A DNA stretch of 64,000 nucleotides from Seminavis robusta (Eukaryota > Bacillariophyta > Bacillariophyceae > Naviculales > Naviculaceae), in NCBI GenBank assembly GCA_903772945.1, contig CAICTM010000308.1, positions 1 to 64,000 on the forward strand, written 5' to 3'. Both the position numbers and the translations under genes were made by a program. The stretch's first letter is position 1, and each line of letters begins with the position of its first letter. Below the pieces are notes generated by a model. That model made no database searches and was not told the DNA's origin. It saw only the letters and a list, made by a program, of their open reading frames with translations. This document shows, one piece after another, positions 54,221 to 64,000 of the stretch.

Positions 54221-56539
54221 ATGTTCCACACCGCAGCTCCCATCCTTCGAGAGTCCGAAGCACTATCGGCGCGGACTCTCAGTAGTGTTGTTCCCTCGAA
54301 TGATACTGTGACCAAAGCCCTCAGTGTCACCAGCGGCAGCTTGGACCTCCTCTTGCTCGGCAATCTGCTAGAAGTCTGTCAAGACCTGTATCGACATGAC
54401 CTTGCGGACGAATCACTGAACCTGTACGCATCGACTGTCTCCTATTGCAAAGATTGCTCGTGGAACAATGCCCAACTCGTCAGCCATCAACTCCAAATGG
54501 CCGTACGACGACTTCAAGACGCAACAACCGTACTGACAGACGAACCCGAACTGCCCGACATGTACCACGAAGACGAATGCGATGTTGGACCACGATGCTT
54601 CAAACATCCCGTGTTCCCTTCTGTGTCTCTCCTCTCCTCCTCCTCCGCCAACAGTCTCATTCTGGCGTACATGGAACTCTTGTTGGTCTACAATCGCGGT
54701 GTTGTACAGCACGCGCAATCCGAGTACGGCGAAACCATGAGACTCTACGAATACGTCGCGCTCAGTCTCACGTCTCAATGGTTGCCTGCTACGACCACCG
54801 ATCATCCCCTCCGACGCTCCTTGTTGGAATTGAACATGTACGTGCAGAATAACATGGGACACATTACCTACATGCTCGGACTCGAAGACGCCGCGGCCGA
54901 TCACTTCCGCACCGCACTCGCCTACAAAACGTCGTCGTTGGAGTACGCCATGGTCGTTTCCAATTGGTGTCGTGTCCATTGGATGAGTGGAGACATGTCG
55001 GAAGAAGTCTTTCGAGGACTCCAACAAGTACTCTGTATTCGCACGGATCTCCTTCCTTGGGATCACATGGATGTCGCCAGTGCTCATTACAATTTGGGCA
55101 TGGCGGAATACGCGCGCAATCACTCCGAAGCGGCTTTGGAACACTTGTTCTCGTACCTCAAGGTGGCCGCTTCCAAAGCGGCGACGGACAATAACAGCAG
55201 CAAACAGACCGCAGCGCTGAAGGTAAACAAGAAGGATCAGTGGCTCTACACACTCGATCCCATCCCCGCCTTGATTTATATCTTGTTGGTCAAGAACGAA
55301 CCCAAAGAAGATGACATTTCCCAAGAATTGGTCCGGGGATTGCGATCCTTGCAAGAAAAGCGAGCCTGTGTCGGACCGCAAGGTCCCGAGGTCGCTTCCG
55401 TCCTCAATTTTATCGGTACGCTGCTCTTTCATCAACGAGACAATGAGCACGCGCTCTTGTTCTTTCAAGAAGAATTGCGATTGGAAGAAAATCTCGTCTT
55501 TCATCAAGATGATGTCTCCATTAGTGTTACCTGCAATAATATCGGTCGCATCCTTCAAGAATTGGGACGTCTCCCCGAAGCCAAGCATTATTACCATCGT
55601 GCGCTCAAGGGACACTACGGTGATCGCATTGAAGAATGGTGTGCTCTCCCCAACGCCCAAGATGTCTGTCCCGTCCAATGGAAGGTGGAACATCTCAAGG
55701 ATCTGCCCCAGAGTACCATGCAGCTCTACTCGGCCGTCTGGTACAATTTGGGTCTCATTTGGGACAAGCTTGGATGCTACCGCGAGGCTACCAATGCCTT
55801 TCAAGTCTCGTTGGGATTGCGCCGCGCTTTGCTCGGACTCAATCACGCCGATGTCGCGTGTCTCTTGTACAACATTGGAGTGTTGCAAATGGAACAAAAA
55901 TTGCTCAAGGAAGCGACGTCGTCCTTTCGAGAGGCCCTCCGCATCCGTCAAAACTCTCCTTCCACGGGCCACTTGAACGATGCGCATGTCATTCAGACCC
56001 TCAAGAAATTGGCCGCCTTGCACAAGGCCAAGGGCGATATCAATGGAGCTTTGGAAACCTTGTGGGAAATTGTGCGCTTGCAAGAACCCACTACAAACAA
56101 GGATGCTACTACTACTCTGGCTGCTAACGGCTCAGCAGCACAGAGCAATCACACCAAGGAATTGTGTGTGACCTATCGAGAGGTTGCCGAATTGTACCAT
56201 GCCAACAGCAACCTCTCCATGGCCATTACCATGGCACAAAAGTCCACGAGCTTGTTGCGAAAGCTCCAACTCGCTGTGGCGCAAAACAACACGACTACGT
56301 CTACTACCGTGGCAACCCAAGAGTTTGTTGTCTATACCGAAGAACTCGTTGCGGGATTGCTGCTGCTTGGATCGTTGTATCACGAAGATAGCGAACCATT
56401 CACTGCTCGACAGCTATTTCAAGAAGCATCGACCATGATTGCTCGAGTATCCCGATGCTTTCCCACCTCGACGGCATTGGACGCCATGCAGGAAGTCACG
56501 CAGATTCTTGCGGCCTGTCATTGCGCTCCATTGGCGTGA
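54221..56539 (+). CDS. Large TPR-repeat protein
   Basis: A 772-residue single-exon protein, ATG at 54221. Tetratricopeptide-type helical pairs are recognisable from about residue 200 on: YVQNNMGHITYMLGLEDAAA, VASAHYNLGMAEYARNHSEA, VTCNNIGRILQELGRLPEAK, VWYNLGLIWDKLGCYREATN, LLYNIGVLQMEQKLLKEATS and LHKAKGDINGALETLWEI. Spacing and the paired-column pattern resemble kinesin-light-chain-like TPRs (about 42-residue units). No catalytic domain, signal peptide or membrane helix is seen. A protein-interaction scaffold is expected; partner unknown. The opposite strand is also open for 556 codons because of codon bias; I treat that as a shadow. Confidence 0.85.
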   Translation: MFHTAAPILRESEALSARTLSSVVPSNDTVTKALSVTSGSLDLLLLGNLLEVCQDLYRHDLADESLNLYASTVSYCKDCSWNNAQLVSHQLQMAVRRLQDATTVLTDEPELPDMYHEDECDVGPRCFKHPVFPSVSLLSSSSANSLILAYMELLLVYNRGVVQHAQSEYGETMRLYEYVALSLTSQWLPATTTDHPLRRSLLELNMYVQNNMGHITYMLGLEDAAADHFRTALAYKTSSLEYAMVVSNWCRVHWMSGDMSEEVFRGLQQVLCIRTDLLPWDHMDVASAHYNLGMAEYARNHSEAALEHLFSYLKVAASKAATDNNSSKQTAALKVNKKDQWLYTLDPIPALIYILLVKNEPKEDDISQELVRGLRSLQEKRACVGPQGPEVASVLNFIGTLLFHQRDNEHALLFFQEELRLEENLVFHQDDVSISVTCNNIGRILQELGRLPEAKHYYHRALKGHYGDRIEEWCALPNAQDVCPVQWKVEHLKDLPQSTMQLYSAVWYNLGLIWDKLGCYREATNAFQVSLGLRRALLGLNHADVACLLYNIGVLQMEQKLLKEATSSFREALRIRQNSPSTGHLNDAHVIQTLKKLAALHKAKGDINGALETLWEIVRLQEPTTNKDATTTLAANGSAAQSNHTKELCVTYREVAELYHANSNLSMAITMAQKSTSLLRKLQLAVAQNNTTTSTTVATQEFVVYTEELVAGLLLLGSLYHEDSEPFTARQLFQEASTMIARVSRCFPTSTALDAMQEVTQILAACHCAPLA

Positions 56540-56839
56540 GGAAGGAAAGAAAAAGTGGTACTCTCCTCAAGTATTTCTCCTACCTCTCTGCACATATATT
56601 TATTGGAGGAAAACTTGCCCCTCTGGTGTTTTGCGAGGCTCTTGCACATTTATCTACATTTTGATTTCGCCTCGCACAACACCATCACAGGAAACTGAAC
56701 ATACCATACTGTACCACTGCTTTAGATTTGTAAATACCAATAAAATCTCCGTGGTTTGCTTGTACATCCATCGCTATCAATGCCCTTTGTGAACTGTACG
56801 GTTACCTCGTAACTGCGGAAAATAATGTACCGTTTGCGA
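56540..56839. other. Gap between TPR gene and retroelement remnant
   Basis: No gene. AATAAAATC near 56749 could serve as a polyadenylation signal. Confidence 0.4.
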
Positions 56840-59070
56840 CAGGGGTGTGATGGGTCGGAACTCGAGGATCCAGCAGTTAACGCAACACATCCGCAACCTT
56901 TCACCAAAACAAATAGAAGCAATACGCAAAGATAGAAGCATTGTTGGTCCCATCGGACCGCAATCTGGCCCCGGTTATCCACCAGAACCCAAGCAAAGCT
57001 TGCTTTGCCTGCCCCAATATCGGCGGCTCCATGGCTGGCCACCCAGAAGGGCACGGCTGTAACAATCTGCAAGACAGAGTATGCATCCACCATCCACTCA
57101 AGCTCTTGATAAAGGGCTGTTTCCCAGGGTTCTAAGGTTGGGAGGAAATCTTCAAAGGTGGTTGGTGTGGGTGGTAGAGGACGAGCAGGAATGCCTATCG
57201 TGTACCCACTGGTACCAGCTACCACTGTCTCACGCTTGGTGAACAGTGCCAAGTCCAGCACTCGTCGGTTGCCTGAGTCCGGCTGAATTGTGGTGCATGA
57301 TTTGGGAAAGTAAGGGTCCAAGGGCACTGCATTATGTAGGACGCTAGCATCAAGGTATGTCTCATCTTCGAAATCCCAGCGGTGAACAGTTCTCTCTTTG
57401 TTCGGCACAGGATGTTGAAACATCCAGAATTCAGATTCGGCATCATCAACCTGTTGGTAGACAACGTTGGCATCGACCTCATAAAAGAACCGATGTCGCA
57501 TGTGCAACTTGTCGGCAGAGACCAGCCATCTGCCCAGTGGTACATCTAAAGTCAGGCCGGGAGCGAACAAGGTGAGGGCCTTCCTCCAAATCCACCATGT
57601 TTTGGGATCCTTGGTCGTTCTTGGAATTGCTTGAAGTAGGTTATCCTTGGCATCAAGGGGCTAGAGAATCCATGCCAGACCTCCTCCCGAACATAGGTTC
57701 CACAGGCTGTGGCGATGTCTGCAACCGTCACCACCTGAAAGTACAGCCGCACATAGTTGATGCATTTCAAATCTGCCGGGGAGAAGTCCCCATACCAGTC
57801 CACCCAGTCCATGATGTAAGAGTCGTTCTCACGCTGCAGGGGTGGAATATGAGCATTATGCACTTCAAATGGTACCCCCACGGACTTGAGAAACCGTATG
57901 ATGCACTGAAATAATCTCACCGGCAAGTGGCACTCGATATCGAGATCCTCAAGGATAGGACGACCAATGCCTGCATGGAACTGCAACCACACATAGGTAA
58001 CTCGCTGAGGTTTCCAATGTCCGTACAGTGTGTTCTCCAATGCTTTAAAAACTGCTGAATAACGCCGATCCCCTGCTTATAGATATAAGAAGTACTAGTA
58101 TTAAGGCAAACTACCTATCTGGTCCGGAGGACCTTTGTCAACGCTGTTACAAATTGAGCCCGAGGGCCCAAGCAAATGACGGCTAGGCGAAACATTTCAA
58201 TGCCACCGAGCTTCCAAGAGCCATAGCAAATCACCTTTGCCGTGTTGGCTCCGTAGCCCATTTTCTGAAGGGCCGCTCGTCTTGGAGCTGACTCAATAGC
58301 ATCGAGATCAGTGTCCTTAAAGAGCGTCGCCTCCAAGCAGTAGGTCACACTTGACAAGAAGATGCCCCTGTAGAACATGTGGCCTCTCGTCGATTCAAGG
58401 GAGAAGCCTTCAGGACTCGTGTATAGTGAGTGCAATTTCGAATCAACTCCTGTTTCTGCGCCAGAGTTTTTCCGGAGGACCCCTTGTAACATCCCAACGA
58501 CTTGTGATCTTTGGCATTTGCAATGGGTTTGATTGGCGTGACCACCCCATCTGCCAACTTGACGTTGATCTTTGGGGTGAATTGCACCCTCAAAACCAAC
58601 TGTGGTTCCCCACTAGGACGGAATTCATAGCGCAAAGGATGAAACAAACACTTGGACTCCTTCAGCTTGCCACCAGATGACCAAAGCAGGTCATTCCACC
58701 ACTGAGAATCTTTAGTTGCCTTCGCAATCAGCTCCCGAGGGAATCTCATTGGCCAGGCTGGTTCACAAATTTGCATCATCCACGAAACCAGTCATGAACA
58801 ATTGGACACGCTTGCTTCCAACCGGACTTGCAAAGAGAGCGCTGGAAATGAATAGCCACAGAGCCGGGGAATTCCCTGCTCCCTGCCCGGATCCGTGCCA
58901 AGGGTTTTCCTCCGTATGCCCAAGAAATGTGACCGAAGTGCCCAGGGTTGTTTTTGCTGTGCCCTGCGAGATGCGCAGTGCATGAACCAAGTGTTGCCCC
59001 ATAAATGATTTGCTTGATGGCAGATGTTGCACCCATGAGACAGTCAATGTGTTCTCACTCCACACCACAG
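56840..59070 (-). mobile_element. LINE-like reverse transcriptase remnant
   Basis: Read on the minus strand, pieces of one element occur in order. Near 58850-59070 a reverse transcriptase core has GSGQGAGNSPALW and FVDDANL, the latter being the catalytic YxDD-type box. A thumb-like region follows at 58350-58780 (SSGGKLKESKCLFHP), then further coding-like pieces to 57550, and near 56900-57100 an RNase-H-like block (ASHGAADIGAGKASFAWVL). The QGxxxSPxLW pattern favours a non-LTR (LINE-type) enzyme; I recall a similar family in diatom genomes. It is broken in several places, and the 5' half is missing, typical of truncated LINE copies. No long terminal repeats were noticed. Confidence 0.65.
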
Positions 59071-59174
59071 GTGGGTGTGCCGAGTATCTGGAAGCTAATA
59101 TGCCGAGTATCCGGAAGCTAGTTACTAGTCACTAGTCGAGTGGGATTTAATTCATCATTAGGTTTAAAGCTATC

Positions 59175-59482
59175 TTAATCCTCGTCGATGACCACGGGAT
59201 CCTCCTGGGTTCCACGATAGTACACCACGGCTTGATAGACTTGAGCTACTTCGTCATCCGAGTGGCAGATGGGGCACCCGCTAGCAATACGCCCATCGTC
59301 GTCTTCTTCGCCTAGGTAGTCGTCTTCATAGGTTGCACGTACAGCAATCAGATTGTCATAGCATTGTTACACATGAAGTGGCCGCAGTCAAAGACGACGA
59401 CCCTGTCGCCATTGCGGAACCGTTCTGCGCAGATAATGCATTCTTCGCCAGTGGCGTTGATGGCATCTAAGATGTTGGCCAT
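59175..59482 (-). pseudogene. RING-finger protein remnant
   Basis: From an ATG at 59482 the minus strand shows the first half of a RING domain (EECIICAERF, then FDCGHFMC). The second half (GCPICHSDDEVAQVYQ) is near the 3' end at 59175-59290, followed by an acidic tail (VVIDED). The Cys/His order is that of a C3HC4 RING, expected in ubiquitin ligases. It appears interrupted about once. It sits between the reverse transcriptase remnant and the virus fossil, and could belong to either neighbour or be host. Confidence 0.6.
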
Positions 59483-59625
59483 GGTCAGATTGTCAGTCTT
59501 ATTCTTTTGAGAGGGAGGTTGTTTTCAAGTTGGGATTAATTTATGAGGACGGAGGTCCTCGGGGGGACTTCCGGAGGACTCAGGAATGCATTGGTCTTAC
59601 GCTTCGCTATGAGCGGCTACCGCCC

Positions 59626-60120
59626 TTAGCCTGCAGCTGGCTTAAATGATATATGGCTGATGGTATGGGGGTTAGTATTGTTATCTAGGATCTGAAAGAT
59701 TAATGTGGTTGAACGACAGTTGTTTGTGCTGGTAAATTTAGATTCAATCATTCGACTAACTGGCTTCCGGTGTTTTTTAGATTTTTGTGTTTGGATGAGG
59801 TCAGCACCTGCCATACTTACTAACATCAGCGCTTCGAAGGTGATGGGTTGATCGAGTTCTATGGCATCGTCGTCTAATTCAATGACTCCGTAGTCAGGGA
59901 AACAGGACTTTACATTATCGATTTCTTCATTGGCAAGGCCGAATAGATTCATTCTATTCAGTGTGTGACTGTAGGTGAGGAAGCCTTCCGTTACAGCATC
60001 ACGTTTCAAGAACGCCATGGCCGCCATCATATCGTTAATAACTGTTGTATAAAGACTAGTGATGATAAACATAGTCGTCGGAAAATTTGACAGAGGGGAG
60101 AGTTGGTTGGATTCATTCAT
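59626..60120 (-). other. Open frame in the virus fossil, unknown
   Basis: 164 codons from ATG 60120. Contains MMAAMAFLKRDAV and an acidic segment (VIELDDDAIELDQPITF). No similarity recognised. It is divergent from 60236-60715 across the ATT repeat, an ambisense layout common in CRESS genomes. Belonging to the fossil is inferred from composition and position. Confidence 0.45.
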
Positions 60121-60164
60121 TCATAAATTACCTTTTAAGGTGAGGGTTACACCCTTGATTTTCA

Positions 60165-60216
<52 letters not shown>
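60165..60216 (+). repeat. (ATT)n microsatellite
   Basis: About 16 trinucleotide units with one interruption, between two divergent frames of the fossil. Confidence 0.95.
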
Positions 60217-60235
60217 TTGGTAAAAAACAACGACA

Positions 60236-60715
60236 ATGGTGACTAAAAATAAAGACCCCGTTCAACATGTTCCAAGTATGGACGATTTAATGAAGAAGGT
60301 GATGGCTACACTTGATAGTGAGGAGGTGGTTCCTAAGCATACAAAGAGAACTTCAGAGGAGGAGACTACTTTTGTTAGGTTAGACAAGGGTGAAAGCGAG
60401 GAACGTCCTTCGAAGAAGGCTAAGTTGGATAAATCACAGCCTAAAAAGACTTCGGAAGATTCTGGGGATTCAGAGGATTCTTCTGATGAAAAGGTTTCGG
60501 AAACAACACCGGCGGAAGGTGACGCAAAGCAATGGAGTGTACCGCCTCTACAATCAGAGTGGGTTCCTTACGGTAGCAACAATTATGGTCGCGGGTATAA
60601 CAACTTTGATCGCGGATACTATGGTGGGGATGGTTTCTTCAATCGCGGGTACAACAATCGCGGGTACAACAATCGCGGGTGGAGGCCTTGGCGAAGTCGC
60701 GGGTATTGGTCATAA
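60236..60715 (+). other. Open frame in the virus fossil, RGY-repeat tail
   Basis: 159 codons, ATG at 60236. The N-terminal half is charged with a bipartite nuclear-signal-like cluster (RPSKKAKLDKSQPKK) and an acidic Ser/Asp run. The C-terminal third is a Gly/Tyr/Asn/Arg repeat (NNYGRGYNNFDRGYYGG, then RGYNN units) like RNA- or DNA-condensing tails. Looks open. Role unknown; nucleic-acid binding is inference. Confidence 0.5.
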
Positions 60716-60732
60716 TTTATTAAGGAGTTAAC

Positions 60733-60945
60733 ATGGAGGATAAGACACGGTTTGTCGTTGAATTCAAGTCTAGACGGGATGCTACACTCTATTACAACTT
60801 GGTAAAGAAACTTCTTCATATGGAGGCTTCATATGAGGGGTTTACTGAGTATGATTATGTGAGTTATTGGAGAGGTGAAGGGGGATTATTAGTGACTGTT
60901 TGTTTTAAGAATCATATGACTGAGGGGCAACTAAAGTCTTTTTAA
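60733..60945 (+). other. Small open frame in the virus fossil
   Basis: 70 codons, ATG at 60733, only 17 bases after the previous stop. Sequence such as TRFVVEFKSRRDATLYYNLV and GGLLVTVCF looks like a small alpha/beta protein. No match recognised. Confidence 0.45.
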
Positions 60946-61052
60946 TTGATTACGAGGTCGAAGTTAAGCCTCTTCCATCTTCGTATACGTTAGGGGAATT
61001 GCAAAAACTGAATTGGAGTTGGTAGGACATAAACCCAGTGTGTTGACTACTG

Positions 61053-61241
61053 ATGAAGATTGTTTGGGTGGGAGGTCATAGATACATCGACAATGAGGTC
61101 TTTCTCGACGAGAGGGAAAAGACTTTGTTAAGGGCCTTCGGGTACAATGACAGAAATTGGGTGGCTAAGCCTATCAAGGAAGGGGTTACAAAGGCGGTTA
61201 AATCTATCCAGACTAAATCTATCTTGGAATTTATTAAATAG
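61053..61241 (+). other. Small open frame in the virus fossil
   Basis: 62 codons, ATG at 61053: contains VWVGGHRYIDNEVFLDEREK and a Lys-rich end. No match recognised. It faces the Rep remnant tail to tail. Confidence 0.4.
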
Positions 61242-61379
61242 TAAAAAACTAATAGCTAGTTCCTATAACAGTTCCATTCATCTTTCCCGCATATTGAATA
61301 TTTTTTCGATTTTAGATGGAAGATCAGGTATCTGTCGCTTGATAGCTACATATCGGGTTCTTCGTTCATGAACACAACG

Positions 61380-62270
61380 ACATGGGGTGTGGCGAACCTC
61401 TTAAATAATTGAATGGAATTTGGGGCTGTTAACTGCCCCATTGTTTAATTCTTCTAAGAAATCATATTGAATGAATTCTCCTTGTTTACTCCAGGGGCAG
61501 TCTATTAATACTTTCTTGTCTTCTTCAACCACGTAGGCCATGTCTGCTTTCTTGCCTGGTAGGAATAGCTAGGCATGGTCATAGAGGCCATTCATAGCAT
61601 AGTATTCTGTAAACCAGGTCTTCCCTTGGTTGCCTTCTGGATCCACTACGAAAATTATTTCACGCTTAGAAGGTGCTAGTTTCAGTCGTCTATACAGGTC
61701 TTGTTGCCAGGGACAGAGGGGGAAGAAGTCTGGTTTTTTCTTGGGTCGGTTGTCTCTCACGTAATCTATACTGAATTTTTCATGGCTTGCTACTACACTC
61801 GAATGCAATTCTCGGAGGATTTTCATGTCATACACACCTTCTTTAACAGAGTTTTTGAAGGCTTCAAAGTCATTGCGTTTATTGGGGGTGCCTTTCTCAG
61901 TAAGAGCGGGTGGTGTGCCGATTTCGACAAAGTCAGGGTCTTTCTTGCAGTACTCTATTGAGCTACCTAGATAACGTGTTGCTGTACAATGGGCTTTGCC
62001 TACGGTGGCTTTTACTTGTGTTAATCTCTTCTGTGATTTAAAGCAGACAGTGCTCTGGAGGTGAGGTGTTCCTGTGCTGCTTATTCTTTTCCATATATGA
62101 GGTAATCTATCTCTGGGTATTGCGTTGAAAGTCGATCTAGGTCTGCGGGGGTGTAATTGTTGATGGTGAAACACCAGTGTTTTGTTCTTGGTCCGGACCT
62201 GGAGAAGGAGGTTTTTCTTTGTGAGTGGTTTTTACATCATTCTGAGGAGGCGGTTGATGACGGCGATCAT
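61380..62270 (-). pseudogene. CRESS virus Rep remnant
   Basis: Minus-strand pieces carry the rolling-circle motifs in order: a motif I-like FTINNYT, motif II GTPHLQ, motif III EYCKK with its catalytic Tyr, then the helicase Walker A DPEGNQGKT. This endonuclease-plus-helicase order defines Rep of circular Rep-encoding ssDNA viruses. The gene is broken, with about two or three breaks, so it should be inactive. Confidence 0.8.
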
Positions 62271-62306
62271 AGATGACTAACGAACAAATGATACGACTGT
62301 TAAGAA

Positions 62307-62483
62307 ATTCATACACAACGATGATTCATACACAACGACGATTCATACACAACGACAATTCATACACCACGATGATTCATACACGACGATTCATACACAA
62401 CGATTCATACACAACGGTTCATACACAACGATTCATACACAATGATTCATACACAACGATTCATACACAATGATTCAGACACA
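62307..62483 (+). repeat. 14-bp tandem array (ATTCATACACAACG)n
   Basis: About a dozen head-to-tail copies of ATTCATACACAACG or close variants (ACGATG, AATG ends), with unit length 13-17. It lies just beyond the 5' side of the Rep remnant, where CRESS genomes keep the replication origin and iterons, although iterons are normally few. No flanking nonanucleotide stem-loop was recognised. Confidence 0.9.
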
Positions 62484-63139
62484 TGGCGATAACTTCTTAC
62501 AATGATTGTTAAAAAAATGAGGATAATGTGTTGGTTGGAAGGATCAAGGGGGAGTTAGGGGGGTTTGAAAACCCCGGAAAGTTAGGGGGAGAGACTGAGG
62601 GGGACGCCAATGAGGACGCTCACTCGCCGCGGTGGCTGTTAGGGTTAAAACCAAGAGAGAGGGGGTTAACCCTAATCGGATCCCTAATGAAATGGACGGA
62701 CGGACCGGAGTGAACGTAATAATGGTATAGTTAACGCTCGCTTATATTTATAATCTTATATTTATTCGCTCTATAATATTTATTATACCCAGTCACGAGT
62801 GACCGTGAATGACGTCAGTACACCTTCGCAAATCTCGTAGCAGCAAAACAATCGCTCGCAATCCATCGCAAACAGTCCAATTCGACAGAGACATACGTGT
62901 AAATGCCAATGCATGCCGATGAGTGCCAATAAGATGCCAACGGAGCCGATCCTTGCCTGTCCATTCTCTTCCAGTCCGCGCAAATCTTCGTTCGTGGGTT
63001 TTTCATGGTGTTTTCGCGAGATTTGCGCAGAATGGCAGAGAGGAGACAAAAACAATTCTCTGAGCAACAAAACAAGTGCAAGCAAACCATAACAATTCCT
63101 CCAATCGACCTAGACCAACAGAAGGCGCCAACATAAGAC
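62484..63139. other. Spacer before the transposase
   Basis: G-rich runs (GGGGGAGTTAGGGGGG near 62548) and a short inverted word pair CAGTCACGAGTGACCGTG near 62791. These could be the terminal repeat of the transposon, but the other end is outside the window. Confidence 0.35.
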
Positions 63140-64000
63140 ATGAACGGCGCCGATTCAACCGCAACGAAGAAGAAAGGAGCGAAGAGGGGACCGAAAGCAG
63201 GTTCAAAGAACGATGTAGCCAAGGCGAAGAACAGATCTGACTGGTACAAGGCCTGCCATTCCTTTCGTACAGAGTTCAAGCACATGCAAGCCAAGTCGTT
63301 CCTGGCATCTTCCGCATCCGGATCCAAGTTCTCAGGAACGCAGTCGGAACAGCAGAGTTTTGGTCGTTACCTGAAGCAATACGACAGCAAGACTTTGGTT
63401 GGTAGCGACAAATCCAAGCGACATGTTGCGCCAAAGTATCCGGAGTTGGAGAAGAGGCTTGTTGCGTACATGGATCTGCGCCAACAACGAGTCAACAAGG
63501 ACCATTGTGGACTGTCGTACATCACGTTGAGAGCCAAGGCACTTGCTTACGCAAAGCAGCTCGGTATACCGGAAAAGGAACACATATCAACCTGCAGACA
63601 TGGGCATGATTGCTGCCCTTAAAGTAGGATACAAATGCATCATGCTGTCTACTTTGCTTGATCTCTTTGACGTTGAAGGAGGCTACGAAGCCTGTGCCAA
63701 GCGGCGACTCAAAACAACGAAAGGGTGCCGTGGCTTGGCCGTTGGAGCAAGGCACATCTGCTTGATGCCATGACTATCTTGAATGACATTTGGAACCAGG
63801 ATGGTCGCTATGCAAAGGAGAATGGTGTCAGACGCTGCTGGAGAAAGGCGGCATCCTTCCATCGCCATGGAAACAGCAATCAATGTTGACCTTGGATCCA
63901 ATTCAATCCCTATGAAGGAAAAGGTAATGAGCAAAGAGGATTCTGATGACTTGTGTAACCTCATGAGTGCTCTCCAAGTCAAGGCTCAAGAAACTCAGGT
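63140..64000 (+). mobile_element. pogo/Tigger-type transposase, internally deleted
   Basis: From ATG 63140, a basic N-terminus (KKKGAKRGPKAGSKN) precedes a CENP-B-type helix-turn-helix region (KYPELEKRLVAYMDLRQQRV, then LRAKALAYAKQLGIPEK). The frame ends at 63622. One frame over, starting about 63590, the C-terminal part of the same transposase appears (QPADMGMIAALKVGYK, FDVEGGYEA), then shifts again near 63750 (HLLDAMTILNDIW, VRRCWRKA) and once more near 63850, running to the window edge (SKEDSDDLCNLMSALQVKA). The DDE catalytic core that should lie between the two halves is missing, so this is a deletion derivative mobilisable only in trans, and now further decayed. Plain cut-and-paste DNA transposon of the Tc1/mariner-pogo superfamily. 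Confidence 0.78.

Larger units (their letters stand above)
59600..62500. other. Fossil of a CRESS-DNA (Rep-encoding) virus
   Basis: An AT-rich island differing in composition from its flanks. It holds a Rep remnant on the minus strand (61380-62270), three plus-strand frames (60236-61241), a minus-strand frame (59626-60120), an ATT microsatellite and a 14-bp tandem array. The Rep motifs place it in the circular Rep-encoding ssDNA viruses (Cressdnaviricota). Bacilladnaviruses infect diatoms and are an obvious candidate group, but I cannot confirm that, and no capsid gene was recognised. Several small frames are still open, suggesting a fairly recent insertion; Rep itself is broken in about two or three places. 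Exact ends are uncertain. Confidence 0.7.

Noticed and set aside
54413-56083. 556-codon open frame antisense to the TPR gene
   Set aside because: The sense strand has clear TPR repeats; the antisense protein has no domain and its openness follows from codon bias.
62307-62483. CRISPR-like array
   Set aside because: Units are head-to-tail with no spacers, and the host is a eukaryote; it is a plain tandem repeat.

Overview
The window looks like nuclear DNA of a pennate diatom. Evidence: short GT-AG introns of roughly 80-130 bases, compact single-gene units, a DUF6824-type protein, PT-repeat single-pass membrane proteins, a GABA-B-like receptor, and intergenic DNA littered with the palindrome TACCGGTA and with CTAGCTAG runs. 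From memory the style fits Seminavis robusta, but the species is an inference.

Layout. 1-97 is the end of an unrecognised exon. 2.3-10.3 kb holds two MFS transporter paralogs in opposite orientation, flanking a four-exon Golgi-type sulfotransferase and a five-exon VWA protein. 10.3-13.3 kb looks gene-poor. 13.3-15.7 kb is a three-exon acyl-CoA synthetase with a mitochondrial-type presequence. 16.8-18.4 kb is a broken ankyrin-repeat gene. 19.7-23.2 kb has a divergent pair: an LRR-like protein and a membrane-anchored CE4 deacetylase with one altered metal ligand. 23.7-27.2 kb is a tandem pair of PT-rich single-pass proteins. 27.7-29.9 kb is a disordered proline-rich gene abutting a 640-bp foldback. 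31.9-33.4 kb is the DUF6824 gene. 34-41 kb carries small disordered or membrane proteins and a class C GPCR missing most of its ligand-binding head. 42.3-46.3 kb has a DxD glycosyltransferase preceded by a dead copy of its own 5' end, then a FAD monooxygenase. 46.8-47.8 kb is a tryparedoxin-like protein with WSHSC in place of WCPPC. 48.8-50.8 kb is a tandem BTB pair. 51.0-52.3 kb is an intronless VWA paralog ending in a CaaX box. 54.2-56.5 kb is a large TPR protein.

From 56.8 kb to the end the window is dominated by invaders: a LINE-like reverse transcriptase remnant, a RING fragment, an AT-rich fossil of a circular Rep-encoding (CRESS) DNA virus with a 14-bp tandem array beside the Rep remnant, and an internally deleted pogo/Tigger-type transposase.

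The recurring theme is local duplication followed by divergence (MFS, VWA, BTB and PT-rich pairs, glycosyltransferase 5' end, ankyrin repeat). No operon-like pathway is visible; genes are independent units, some sharing divergent promoters. All exon boundaries were placed by eye from splice consensus, reading phase and paralog comparison.
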